Below, one piece after another: positions 27,963 to 36,873 of a stretch of DNA of 64,000 nt. The stretch comes from CAYMZZ01 sp047600605 (GTDB lineage: Bacteria > Bacteroidota > Bacteroidia > Chitinophagales > Chitinophagaceae): positions 62,001 through 126,000 of the forward strand of contig JASGKK010000001.1 in assembly GCA_047600605.1 (NCBI GenBank), given 5' to 3'. The position numbers and the translations under genes were made by a program. The notes beneath the pieces were generated by a model that made no database searches, was not told the origin of the DNA, and worked only from the letters and a program-made list of their open reading frames with translations. Within the stretch, counting starts at the first letter, position 1. Every line of letters begins with the position of its first letter.

Positions 27963-30900
27963 ATGCGACAACTAATTATTGCTTGCTTTGTATGGGCCCT
28001 CCTGATGCCCCTGGCTGGATTACAGGCTCAGGATGCACCATTGCAGGTGAAGGGCCGTGTACAGGACACAAACGGACAGCCACTTTCTAATGTGAGCATC
28101 TCTGTGAAAGGAAGCAGGGCTGGTGGTACTACCGATAACCAGGGACTTTTTTCACTGAATGTAGCAGAAGGAGCGCAGTTGCTGTTCAGCAGCACAGGCT
28201 ATCAGCCCCAGGAAGTGAAAATAACAGCGGCCAATCTCAGTCTTACGATCATTTTACAAACCGATACAGTTGCCCTTGCCCAGGTAGTGGTAGTGGGTTA
28301 TGGCACACAACAACGAAAAAATCTGACCACCAGTGTATCAACTGTACGGTCAGATGCAATCAACCGGCAAACGGTATCCAGCGTGGATCAGGCATTGCAG
28401 GGCCAGGCGCCGGGTATACAGGTGACTTCACCAACCGGTCAGCCTGGTTCAGGTCTGAATGTGCAGATACGGGGCAACAACTCTATCAGCTTAAGCAACT
28501 CTCCGCTCTATGTAATTGACGGTGTACCCGTGTTGCCGGTACGCGATGGTATTGGTGAAGGGACCCAGCAGTACAATCCCATGAGCACCATCAACCCCAG
28601 CGATATTGAGTCTATCGATATCCTGAAGGATGGTGCAGCGGCCTCTATCTACGGTCTGCGTGCATCAAATGGTGTGGTGGTGATTACTACCAAAAGAGGA
28701 AAGGGAAGAGGTCAGCTAAGTTTCAATGCTTACTACGGCGTACAGAAACTGCGTAAAAAAGTGGATGTGCTCAACGGAACACAGTGGGCCGATCTTTATA
28801 ATGAAGCACTGGTAAATGCCGGTCAGGCACCCCGTGTACAGCCCGGTGATATCGTAGCCGCCACCGACTGGCAGGATGAGATCTTCCGTACAGCCGGTCA
28901 GCAAAACTATCAGTTAAGTTTCAGCGGCAGCAATGACAAAACACGTTATTACCTTTCCGGCAGCTATTTTGACCAGCAGGGTATCATTCGTAATTCAGGG
29001 TTTAAGCGTTACCAGTTTCGTCTCAACCTCGACCAGCAACTGGCCAATAGCGTGCGCGTGGGTACCAATATCAACTTCAGCCGCAGCGAAGATAACAGGA
29101 GTGTACAGTCAGAATCCAACCTGAACAATGGCGGGATAGTTGCCGGTGCACTGGCCCAAATCCCTATTTTACCCATTCGCCGCGCCGATGGTAAATACGC
29201 CATCAATCCTTACCTGGCTCTCGATAATCCTATTGGCAACCTGATGGAAACGCATAACCTGGCAAAGATCTATCAGCTGATCGGTAATATATATGGAGAA
29301 GTAGACATCCTGCCCGGCCTTACCTTCCGTACCAACCTGGGCCTTGATTACCGCTCGGAAGTGTCCAATAACTTCCGTACACTGGAATATTCTGCTTTGC
29401 AGGATAATGCCGTGCGTGGTTCCGCAGCCATGTATACGATGAATAATGTGATCGGACTTTGGGAAAATACCTTTACCTATCGTCCGGAGTTGGGTACAAA
29501 GAGCGACCTTACCGTTTTGCTGGGACACTCAGCCCAGCAATCGCATTACTCCAATCAATACAACAGCTCCTCCGGTTTTGTGAGTAATGATGTACGCAAT
29601 TTCAGTGCCGGCAGCATCATCAATCCCGGTACCAGCGATGAAGAGAAATGGGGACTGGTCAGCTTTTTCGGACGTGCTATTTATAATTACGATAACCGTT
29701 ACCTGGTGCAGGCCAGTATCAGGGCCGATGGATCAAGCCGGTTCAGCAAAAATAACCGCTGGGGTTACTTTCCCTCTTTATCACTGGGCTGGCGCGTTTC
29801 TGATGAGGCTTTCTTTGTTAAAGGAAATGTATCCTCGCTCAAGTTGCGCCTGAGTGCCGGCTCAAATGGTAACCAGGAAATTGATCCCTATACACGCTTT
29901 ACCCTGTTTACTCCCGGTCAGTCAGGCACTGTACTCAGCCAGGTAGGTAACCAGACGCTGAGTTGGGAAACTTCTACCCAGTACAACGCCGGTGTGGATA
30001 TGGGATTGCTCAATGACCGGATATCCATTTCGATCGATGCTTATCGCAAGGTTACCAAAGACTTGTTGTTGTATGTACCACTGCCTGCTATTGCCGCCTT
30101 TCCCGGTGCCTTCCAGAACATAGGTAAAGTGGAAAATAAAGGGATTGAACTGGCTATTAATTCAGTAAATGTGCGCAATAAGGACTGGAACTGGACCACC
30201 AATTTCAACTTCTCGCTCAATCGTAATAAAGTGCTGGACCTGGGTCGCACGTTCAACGAAGCCGGTGAAGAAGTAGACCGCACTATTATCCAGAATGAAA
30301 ATATCATCGAGAAAGGATTGCCGCTGGGTGTGTTTTATGGATATGTAACCAATGGTATCTTCCAGTCAACGGCTGAAGTATCGGGTCATGCCACGCAACA
30401 ATCAGGTACTGCACCGGGCGATATCCGTTTCCTGGATCTTGATAAGAACAATGTGATCAATGCCAGCGACCGCCGGGTAATTGGTGACCCTAATCCCAAC
30501 TTCATTGCAGCTATTACCAACAACATTACCTACAAAAGATTTGAGCTCAGCTTTTTCTTCCAGGGCAGTTTTGGGAATGATATTTTCAATCAGACAAGAG
30601 TGGCACTCGAATCGTTTACCACACCTATCAATAGTACCACACGGGCACTCGACCGCTGGAAGACATCCGGTCAGCAAACCAGTGTGCCACGTGCGGTGAT
30701 CAATGACCCCAACAATAACTCACGTTTTTCTGATCGTTACATTGAAAATGGTACGTATGTACGCCTCAAGAATCTGACGATCGCTTACAATTTCCCTACT
30801 CATATTCTTACAAAGGCCCGTATTTCCAATGCACGTGTATACCTGACCGGACAAAACCTGCTCACGTTTACCAAATACTCCGGCTGGGATCCTGAAGCCA

Positions 30901-30995
30901 GTGCTGCTCCACAGGCAGCTGTAGGGTTTGGCCGCGACCTTGGTGTATATCCCGTAGCGGTAACTGTATCAGCGGGTATTAATCTAACCTTTTAA
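27963..30995 (+). CDS. SusC/RagA-family TonB-dependent transporter (second locus)
   Basis: A 1010-residue outer-membrane transporter. ATG at 27963 is preferred to an in-frame TTG two codons earlier. The signal peptide ends near LAGLQAQ. A carboxypeptidase-regulatory-like domain (about 30-115; VKGRVQDTNGQPLSNVSISVKG in part), a TonB plug (about 120-235 with LYVIDGVPV and SIDILKDGAAASIYG) and the barrel follow. It lacks an STN domain, which agrees with control by AraC rather than by a FecR/sigma pair. The SusD partner, 3 bases downstream of the stop, is frameshifted in this sequence. Confidence 0.96.
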   Translation: MRQLIIACFVWALLMPLAGLQAQDAPLQVKGRVQDTNGQPLSNVSISVKGSRAGGTTDNQGLFSLNVAEGAQLLFSSTGYQPQEVKITAANLSLTIILQTDTVALAQVVVVGYGTQQRKNLTTSVSTVRSDAINRQTVSSVDQALQGQAPGIQVTSPTGQPGSGLNVQIRGNNSISLSNSPLYVIDGVPVLPVRDGIGEGTQQYNPMSTINPSDIESIDILKDGAAASIYGLRASNGVVVITTKRGKGRGQLSFNAYYGVQKLRKKVDVLNGTQWADLYNEALVNAGQAPRVQPGDIVAATDWQDEIFRTAGQQNYQLSFSGSNDKTRYYLSGSYFDQQGIIRNSGFKRYQFRLNLDQQLANSVRVGTNINFSRSEDNRSVQSESNLNNGGIVAGALAQIPILPIRRADGKYAINPYLALDNPIGNLMETHNLAKIYQLIGNIYGEVDILPGLTFRTNLGLDYRSEVSNNFRTLEYSALQDNAVRGSAAMYTMNNVIGLWENTFTYRPELGTKSDLTVLLGHSAQQSHYSNQYNSSSGFVSNDVRNFSAGSIINPGTSDEEKWGLVSFFGRAIYNYDNRYLVQASIRADGSSRFSKNNRWGYFPSLSLGWRVSDEAFFVKGNVSSLKLRLSAGSNGNQEIDPYTRFTLFTPGQSGTVLSQVGNQTLSWETSTQYNAGVDMGLLNDRISISIDAYRKVTKDLLLYVPLPAIAAFPGAFQNIGKVENKGIELAINSVNVRNKDWNWTTNFNFSLNRNKVLDLGRTFNEAGEEVDRTIIQNENIIEKGLPLGVFYGYVTNGIFQSTAEVSGHATQQSGTAPGDIRFLDLDKNNVINASDRRVIGDPNPNFIAAITNNITYKRFELSFFFQGSFGNDIFNQTRVALESFTTPINSTTRALDRWKTSGQQTSVPRAVINDPNNNSRFSDRYIENGTYVRLKNLTIAYNFPTHILTKARISNARVYLTGQNLLTFTKYSGWDPEASAAPQAAVGFGRDLGVYPVAVTVSAGINLTF

Positions 30996-31000
30996 ATGTA

Positions 31001-32505
31001 ATGACCATGAAACGTACTATAAAACTTGTGGCAGGTATAGCGCTGATGGCATCCACTATCGCCGGTTGTACCAAAATACTGGATCAGGAACCCCTGACCG
31101 ATCTTACCGAGAAAAATGCGTTGGGTTCAGCAGCCAATGCAGAGGCATCACTCAGTTCGGCCTATTCAGCCCTGCTGCCCGGCCTTTATTATGGTGAAGT
31201 AATGAATACTATTACCGAATTGCCGGGTGATAATACCATGACGGCAAATGGGGCACGCACTATGTGGGATGACTTTACCTGGAATCCCACCACCGATTTT
31301 GTACAGAACTACAGCCAGATCTATAATGCTATTGCCAAAGCCAATCTCATCATCACACTCGTACCAGATGTAAATATGGATGAGACACGGCGCAAGCAGA
31401 TTATCGGCGAAGGACATTTTCTGCGGGCATTGCATTATTTCAACCTGGTAAGGTTGTATGGTGGTGTATCGCTTTATACCGAGCCCATTCTCTCTGGCGA
31501 TGCGGCTACGATAAATGAAAAAGGTTTACGTCCCCGCGCCAGCGTAGAAGAAGTATATGACCTCATTATTGACGATTTGTCGAAAGCGGAAGAAATGGTA
31601 GGAGGTAGTCAGCCCAATGCGGCCCAGAATCGCAACAGAGCTGTAAAAGCAACTGTATACGCACTGCAGGCCAAAGTATTTCTGACTAAACGCGACTATG
31701 CATCTGCCAAAGCAGCCTGTCAGAAAGTATTTGACAACGGAGCTCTTTATTCAATGGTTACCGATTTTAATGCCCTGTGGCCGGTAAGAATAAAGCGGAG
31801 TCTATTTTTGAAATACATTACGATCCGCCCACATTGGGTGGTGGCATCATGCCCGATCTGATGTTGCCTTTTCCACTGGCCACTTATTCATTTGATAAAT
31901 ATCCAAGACCCACTGCCGACTTTATAGATAATGTGGCAGATAAGGTAAATGATAACCGTTTCAAACTGGTAGCTCCCATCATGGTAGGTTCAAACCATGT
32001 GGCAGATAACTATACCAGCTTTTGTGTGGGCCTGGGTGCCGGAGTGGTGGACCAGGGTTATTTTGTATATAAATGGCGTAATACAGGTTCGCTTCCTTTT
32101 AATAATCCTGACAATTATCCCATACTGCGCCTGGCAGATGTAAAGCTGATGTATGCAGAAGCCGAAAATGAATTGAATGGCCCTGGCAATGCATTTACCC
32201 ATCTGAATGATGTACGTAACCGCGCAGGACTTTCTTCTTTAAACCTGACCGATTTACCCGGCAAACAGGCATTCAGGGATGAAGTGGATAAGCAACGCCG
32301 GCTGGAGCTCGCATTTGAAGGAGAGCGCTGGCTTGATCTGCTACGGTATGCCCTGGATGAAAAAGCCGGCATTACTCACCAGATCACTGCGCTCGATGTG
32401 ATCCGGTCAAAGAAAGGTACCGAAGATGAAACTTATCTCCTGTTGCCCTTACCACAGAGTGAAATCAACAGCAATCCCAAGGTAACGCAAAACCCCGGCT
32501 ACTGA
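31001..32505 (+). pseudogene. SusD/RagB-family lipoprotein, frameshifted
   Basis: A SusD homologue split between two frames. The 5' part (31001 to about 31780) has the signal peptide with lipobox TIAGC, SusD helices such as GEGHFLRALHYFNLVRLYGG, and runs to DFNALW. The 3' part (from about 31777) continues AGKNKAESIFEIHYDPP and ends with LADVKLMYAEAENELNG, RRLELAFEGERWLDLLRY and the canonical tail VTQNPGY. One missing G in GTGG|CC near 31780 explains the break: adding it restores NALWAGKNKAES in one frame of about 501 residues. Whether this is a real mutation or a sequence error cannot be decided here. If real, the second Sus locus lacks its binding partner. Confidence 0.88.
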
Positions 32506-32553
32506 CAGCGAGGCACATACCTGACTATTTTTTAATCTTTAGATATTAATGTA

Positions 32554-33402
32554 ATGGCAAAATTCAGAATCAGTTTAAACATGGAGTACTGCCGCAGTGC
32601 AGATAAAGGATTTGATGAAGGCGTAAAGATTGCGGCCGAGCTGGGATATAAATATATCGAACCCATGGTGCATACAGGATGGGAACTGTTAAGCGAAGTG
32701 CATTATTTCCATTCTTTTTCTATGGAAGAAGATACACTGCTGATGAAAGAGATCTGTGATAAATATGGTGTAAGGGTAAGCAGCATCAGTGGGCATAGTC
32801 CGCTTATGAAACCAGAAGCTGCGGTGAGTCGCCTTACCAGGGCTATAGTCCTGGCCGATGCCATGCAGGCACCTTTTGTAAATACGGATGAAATGGTAAA
32901 GCCCGAATGGATGGATGATGTATTTGCACATGAAGCCATGAAGTATACATTGACCAAGGCCAACCTGGTGGCTGCCCGTCATAAAGTGAATATCTGTATT
33001 GAACCACATGGCATTTATACCAAAACAGCTGAAGGCCTGCTGCGGATCGTAAACCTGGTGCCTTCGCCCTGGATCGGTGTAAACTGGGATACCGGCAATT
33101 CTTACCTGGCTGGTGTGGAAGATCCATATGAAGGACTGGAACAGGTGCGCGATAAAGTATTGCATATTCATGCCAAAGATATCAGCATAGAACAGAGTAA
33201 CTCGGAACGGGGTGCCGTTACCGGTACGCCGGTAGGCTGTGCCTGTGGTGAGGGTATGGTGGAATGGGAAAAAGTATTTGCCATACTTGAGCCCGTTGAC
33301 CGGGAGATATTCCTGAGTGTGGAATGCGGTCGTATCGACGAAGCCGCCAGAAGTTTAACGTACCTTCAAAAGGTGTTAGGCAATTTGCTGATCAAAGATT
33401 AA
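32554..33402 (+). CDS. Sugar phosphate isomerase/epimerase family (TIM barrel)
   Basis: A 282-residue AP-endonuclease-2-like TIM-barrel protein of the xylose-isomerase-like group, probably a cytoplasmic sugar isomerase or epimerase. Metal-binding barrel residues can be placed: Glu in NICIEPHG, Asp/Asn in WIGVNWDTGNSY, His in KVLHIHAKD and Glu in FLSVECGR. No signal peptide is present. It follows SusD by 48 bp and precedes the ThuA-dehydrogenase fusion by 24 bp. Such enzymes commonly occur with oxidised or keto-sugar pathways in Bacteroidota, so it may act on the product of the neighbouring dehydrogenase. Confidence 0.9.
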   Translation: MAKFRISLNMEYCRSADKGFDEGVKIAAELGYKYIEPMVHTGWELLSEVHYFHSFSMEEDTLLMKEICDKYGVRVSSISGHSPLMKPEAAVSRLTRAIVLADAMQAPFVNTDEMVKPEWMDDVFAHEAMKYTLTKANLVAARHKVNICIEPHGIYTKTAEGLLRIVNLVPSPWIGVNWDTGNSYLAGVEDPYEGLEQVRDKVLHIHAKDISIEQSNSERGAVTGTPVGCACGEGMVEWEKVFAILEPVDREIFLSVECGRIDEAARSLTYLQKVLGNLLIKD

Positions 33403-33426
33403 GTCAATTAAATAAGAAACAGTAGC

Positions 33427-36400
33427 ATGTCTTTTTTCCGTTCTCTCTGCACGGTTTCCTGCACCCTTTTACTGGTGGCAGGAACCGTTTTTTATACTGC
33501 CTGCACTTCTGCAGACAAACGCCCCAACCGCATTCTTGTGTTTACCAAAACTGCAGGATTCAGGCATATTGATGCTATCGAAGCCGGCATACCCGCTTTG
33601 AAAAAGCTGGGTGAGACACGAGGCCTTATGGTAGATACTACAGAAGATGCCGGACGTTTCAACGAAGAAAATCTGAAACAATACCGCGCAGTAATATTTC
33701 TGAATGTATCCGGAGAAGTATTTGATGCAGAACAGCGCACCGCTTTTCAACGATATATACAGGCAGGCGGTGGCTTTGTGGGCATACATGCCCCGGTAGA
33801 TGCAGAAAGAACATGGCCCTGGTATGGGCAAATGATCGGAGCTTATTTCAGAAGCCACCCGGCCAATCCCAATGTACAGAAAGGTACATATGTGCTTGCC
33901 GGTATAAAACAACAGGTACTCGATTCGCTGCCCGCGCGCTTTGATCGCACTGACGAGTTTTATGATTTTGATATCATGAATCCGAAGATCAATGTGCTGA
34001 TCACGATCGATGAAAAGACATACGAGGGAGGCAAAACCGGCGACAACCATCCTGCAGTATGGTATCATGATTTTGAAGGTGGCCGTTCTTTTTATACTGC
34101 AATGGGGCATACAAAAGAATCGTATTCAGATCCTGTATTCCTGAAAATTGTAGGCGACGGTATTGCCTATGCGATGGGTAAGGGCGAACCGCTGGATTAC
34201 AGCCGGGCTGTGCCTGAAGAAAACCGGTTTACCAAACATGTGCTGATGGAAAAACTGGATGAGCCCATGCACCTCGCAATCGCACCCGATGGTAAATTAT
34301 ATTTTGCCCAGCGTCGTGGTGAGATCATGGAATATGATCAGGAAAAACAAAGTTCACGTATGGTGGGTAAAGTGGCAGTAAATGCCAAGTACGAAGATGG
34401 TCTGCTCGGCATGACCCTTGATCCTGATTTTGTGAACAATCGCCATCTCTATGTTTTTTATACCAATTGGGATGGACTGGCTTTCAATGTATCCCGCTTC
34501 ACCCTGGATAAGAAGGATAAACTGGATCAAAGCTCAGAAAAAGTATTACTGAAAATACCAAAAGACATCCTGGATGGAAGCCATACAGGTGGTGGTTTAT
34601 TGTTTGATCAAAAGGGTAGTGGCAACCTGTTTATTACTGTGGGCGACAACAGCAGCCCGCGTGCCTGGAGTTATGCACCCATTGATCAGCGCAAGGGCAA
34701 AGAACACTGGGATGCGCAACGCAGTTCTGCCAATACCAATGATCTGCGTGGCAAGATACTGCGCATACACCCGGAACCCGATGGCAGCTACACTATTCCT
34801 GAAGGCAATCTTTTCCCGAAGGGAACACCTGATACCCGCCCTGAGATTTATTCAATGGGGCACCGTCAGCCCTGGCGTATCTCTATGGATAGCAAAACAG
34901 GCTGGCTGTATGTGGGTGAAGTAGGTCCCGATGCCAATGATGACTCTGTGGGGCTGGGACCAAAAGGATATGATGAATTCAATCAGATCCGCCTGCCGGG
35001 CAATTTTGGATGGCCACAGTTTATTGCAGATAATAAGGCCTATTGGCAATACGATTTTGAAACAGGGAAAAGTGGTGAGCCTTTCGATGTGCAAAAGCCG
35101 GTTAACCAGTCTGTCAACAATACAGGCTTGCAGCAATTGCCTCCTGCACAAAAAGCGTTGCTGTGGTATCCTTATAGTACATCAAAAGAGTTTCCGCTGA
35201 TGGAGAGTGGTGCGCGCAGCGCCACCGGCGGACCCGTTTTCCGCAAAGCCAATTTTAAGAAAAGTGCCGCCCATATTTTTCCTGAGTATTACGAAGGCAA
35301 ATGGTTTATTACCGATTGGATCAGGGGATGGATCAATGTGGTGAGTATGGATGAACAAGGGAATTATGTATCCATGGAGCGGTTTATGCCAGGTTATACG
35401 TTCAGCAACCCGATCGATATCCAGTTTGGACCCGATGGTAATATGTATATGCTCGAGTACGGAAAAGGATGGTTCAGGGCCAATGATGATGCCCGGCTGG
35501 TAAGGATAGAATATAATGCAGGTAACCGGGCACCTATTGCCAAAGCCACTGTTGATAAGCGTACAGGTAGTGCTCCACTGCAGGTAAAACTGTCTGCCAC
35601 TGCTTCATTTGACTATGATAAAGACGAGCTTACCTACCAATGGGAGATAAAGCGCGGTGAGGAGAAGGTACAGCGATTTACAGATAAAGAGCCGGCTGTC
35701 ACCCTCGATAAACCCGGTGTTTATACAGCCCTGCTTACAGTAAAAGACAAAAAGGGGGCAACAGGACAAACACAACTGCATGTTACCGTTGCTACTGGTA
35801 TGCCTTTATTAAGTATTGATATCACCAAAGGCAATCAAACCTTCTTTTTTCCCGGTGCAGAGATCGCCTATCGGATAAACTTTGACGGGAAATCTTCCAG
35901 TGCAGATGCGGCAGCCAGGACGCGGCTCAATATCGAATACATGAGCGGTGGATTTACGCCGCTGCTGGGCGATCCGGATCCCAATAAACCGATGGTGTCT
36001 GAAGATGCAGTGAGTCTGTATGGAGGTATGGTGCTCAACTCAAGCGATTGTTATTCCTGCCACACCATCAGTAAGCCTTCGGCCGGCCCATCGTTTACGG
36101 AGATATCTGAGCGTTATAAAAACAATCCTGCCATTGCCTCGACTTTGGAGAAGCATATTATTAAAGGAAACAGCGGAGAGTGGGGTGCTGCCGCCATGAG
36201 TGCGCACCCTGACCTCGATCCGGGCAAGGTGAAAGAGATGGTCACATTCATTCTGAGTCTGGCCAAACCGGCACCACCTGCCTTGCCGCTTGAAGGGAAA
36301 TACATTTTCCGCGTACCATCTGCACAGCCCGATGAAGAGACATCTGCAGGCAGCGATGTGTTTTTACTGAAAGCGACCTATACGGATAGTACAGATAAGA

Positions 36401-36834
36401 AATTGCCGGCATTGAATACAGAGGTGGTGAAAGTATTGCGCAATCCTGAATTAAAGCCGGGAGCGGCTGACCAGGCAGGCGATATTATGCGGGTAAAGGT
36501 ACCCGGCGTAAAACCGGAACTGGTTGTGATGTATGGCAGCCAGCCTTATATAGCTTACAAGGGGATTGACCTGACAGGTATCCGCTCCGTTGAACTGGAT
36601 ATTTCGCCGGCTATAGGCGCATTACTGGAAATACACCTTGGCTCTCCGGAAGGTACGCTGATCGGCTCTTACGATGTGCGGGCCGGAAAAGGAAGCTTTG
36701 CCGCAGGCACACCGGTACGTATACCGCTGCAAACCACACACGGACTGCAGGATGTATACATCACCGGTCATAATACTTCTGCACAGCGAAGCGATATTCT
36801 GTTTATTTTGACAGGCCTCCGGTTTCGGTTGTGA
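33427..36834 (+). CDS. ThuA / PQQ-type sugar dehydrogenase / PKD / cytochrome c fusion lipoprotein
   Basis: A 1135-residue exported multidomain protein. The lipobox FYTAC gives an envelope lipoprotein. Order: ThuA-like domain (about 35-250; NRILVFTKTAGFRH, FVGIHAP, WYHDFEGGRSFYTAMGH), a glucose/sorbosone-dehydrogenase-like six-bladed propeller (about 265-695; DEPMHLAIAPDGKLYFAQR, DLRGKILRIHP, GHRQPWR), a PKD domain (about 700-790), a cytochrome c haem site CYSCH (about 878-882) with distal Met candidates in AAMSAHP, and a C-terminal CBM6-like sandwich (about 990-1135). It should oxidise a sugar outside the cytoplasm and pass electrons to its own haem. The neighbouring isomerase and MFS fit uptake of the product. 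Confidence 0.9.
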   Translation: MSFFRSLCTVSCTLLLVAGTVFYTACTSADKRPNRILVFTKTAGFRHIDAIEAGIPALKKLGETRGLMVDTTEDAGRFNEENLKQYRAVIFLNVSGEVFDAEQRTAFQRYIQAGGGFVGIHAPVDAERTWPWYGQMIGAYFRSHPANPNVQKGTYVLAGIKQQVLDSLPARFDRTDEFYDFDIMNPKINVLITIDEKTYEGGKTGDNHPAVWYHDFEGGRSFYTAMGHTKESYSDPVFLKIVGDGIAYAMGKGEPLDYSRAVPEENRFTKHVLMEKLDEPMHLAIAPDGKLYFAQRRGEIMEYDQEKQSSRMVGKVAVNAKYEDGLLGMTLDPDFVNNRHLYVFYTNWDGLAFNVSRFTLDKKDKLDQSSEKVLLKIPKDILDGSHTGGGLLFDQKGSGNLFITVGDNSSPRAWSYAPIDQRKGKEHWDAQRSSANTNDLRGKILRIHPEPDGSYTIPEGNLFPKGTPDTRPEIYSMGHRQPWRISMDSKTGWLYVGEVGPDANDDSVGLGPKGYDEFNQIRLPGNFGWPQFIADNKAYWQYDFETGKSGEPFDVQKPVNQSVNNTGLQQLPPAQKALLWYPYSTSKEFPLMESGARSATGGPVFRKANFKKSAAHIFPEYYEGKWFITDWIRGWINVVSMDEQGNYVSMERFMPGYTFSNPIDIQFGPDGNMYMLEYGKGWFRANDDARLVRIEYNAGNRAPIAKATVDKRTGSAPLQVKLSATASFDYDKDELTYQWEIKRGEEKVQRFTDKEPAVTLDKPGVYTALLTVKDKKGATGQTQLHVTVATGMPLLSIDITKGNQTFFFPGAEIAYRINFDGKSSSADAAARTRLNIEYMSGGFTPLLGDPDPNKPMVSEDAVSLYGGMVLNSSDCYSCHTISKPSAGPSFTEISERYKNNPAIASTLEKHIIKGNSGEWGAAAMSAHPDLDPGKVKEMVTFILSLAKPAPPALPLEGKYIFRVPSAQPDEETSAGSDVFLLKATYTDSTDKKLPALNTEVVKVLRNPELKPGAADQAGDIMRVKVPGVKPELVVMYGSQPYIAYKGIDLTGIRSVELDISPAIGALLEIHLGSPEGTLIGSYDVRAGKGSFAAGTPVRIPLQTTHGLQDVYITGHNTSAQRSDILFILTGLRFRL

Positions 36835-36873
36835 TGATCTGGAGCAATGATTAGTAATTATTAATTAAGGGAT

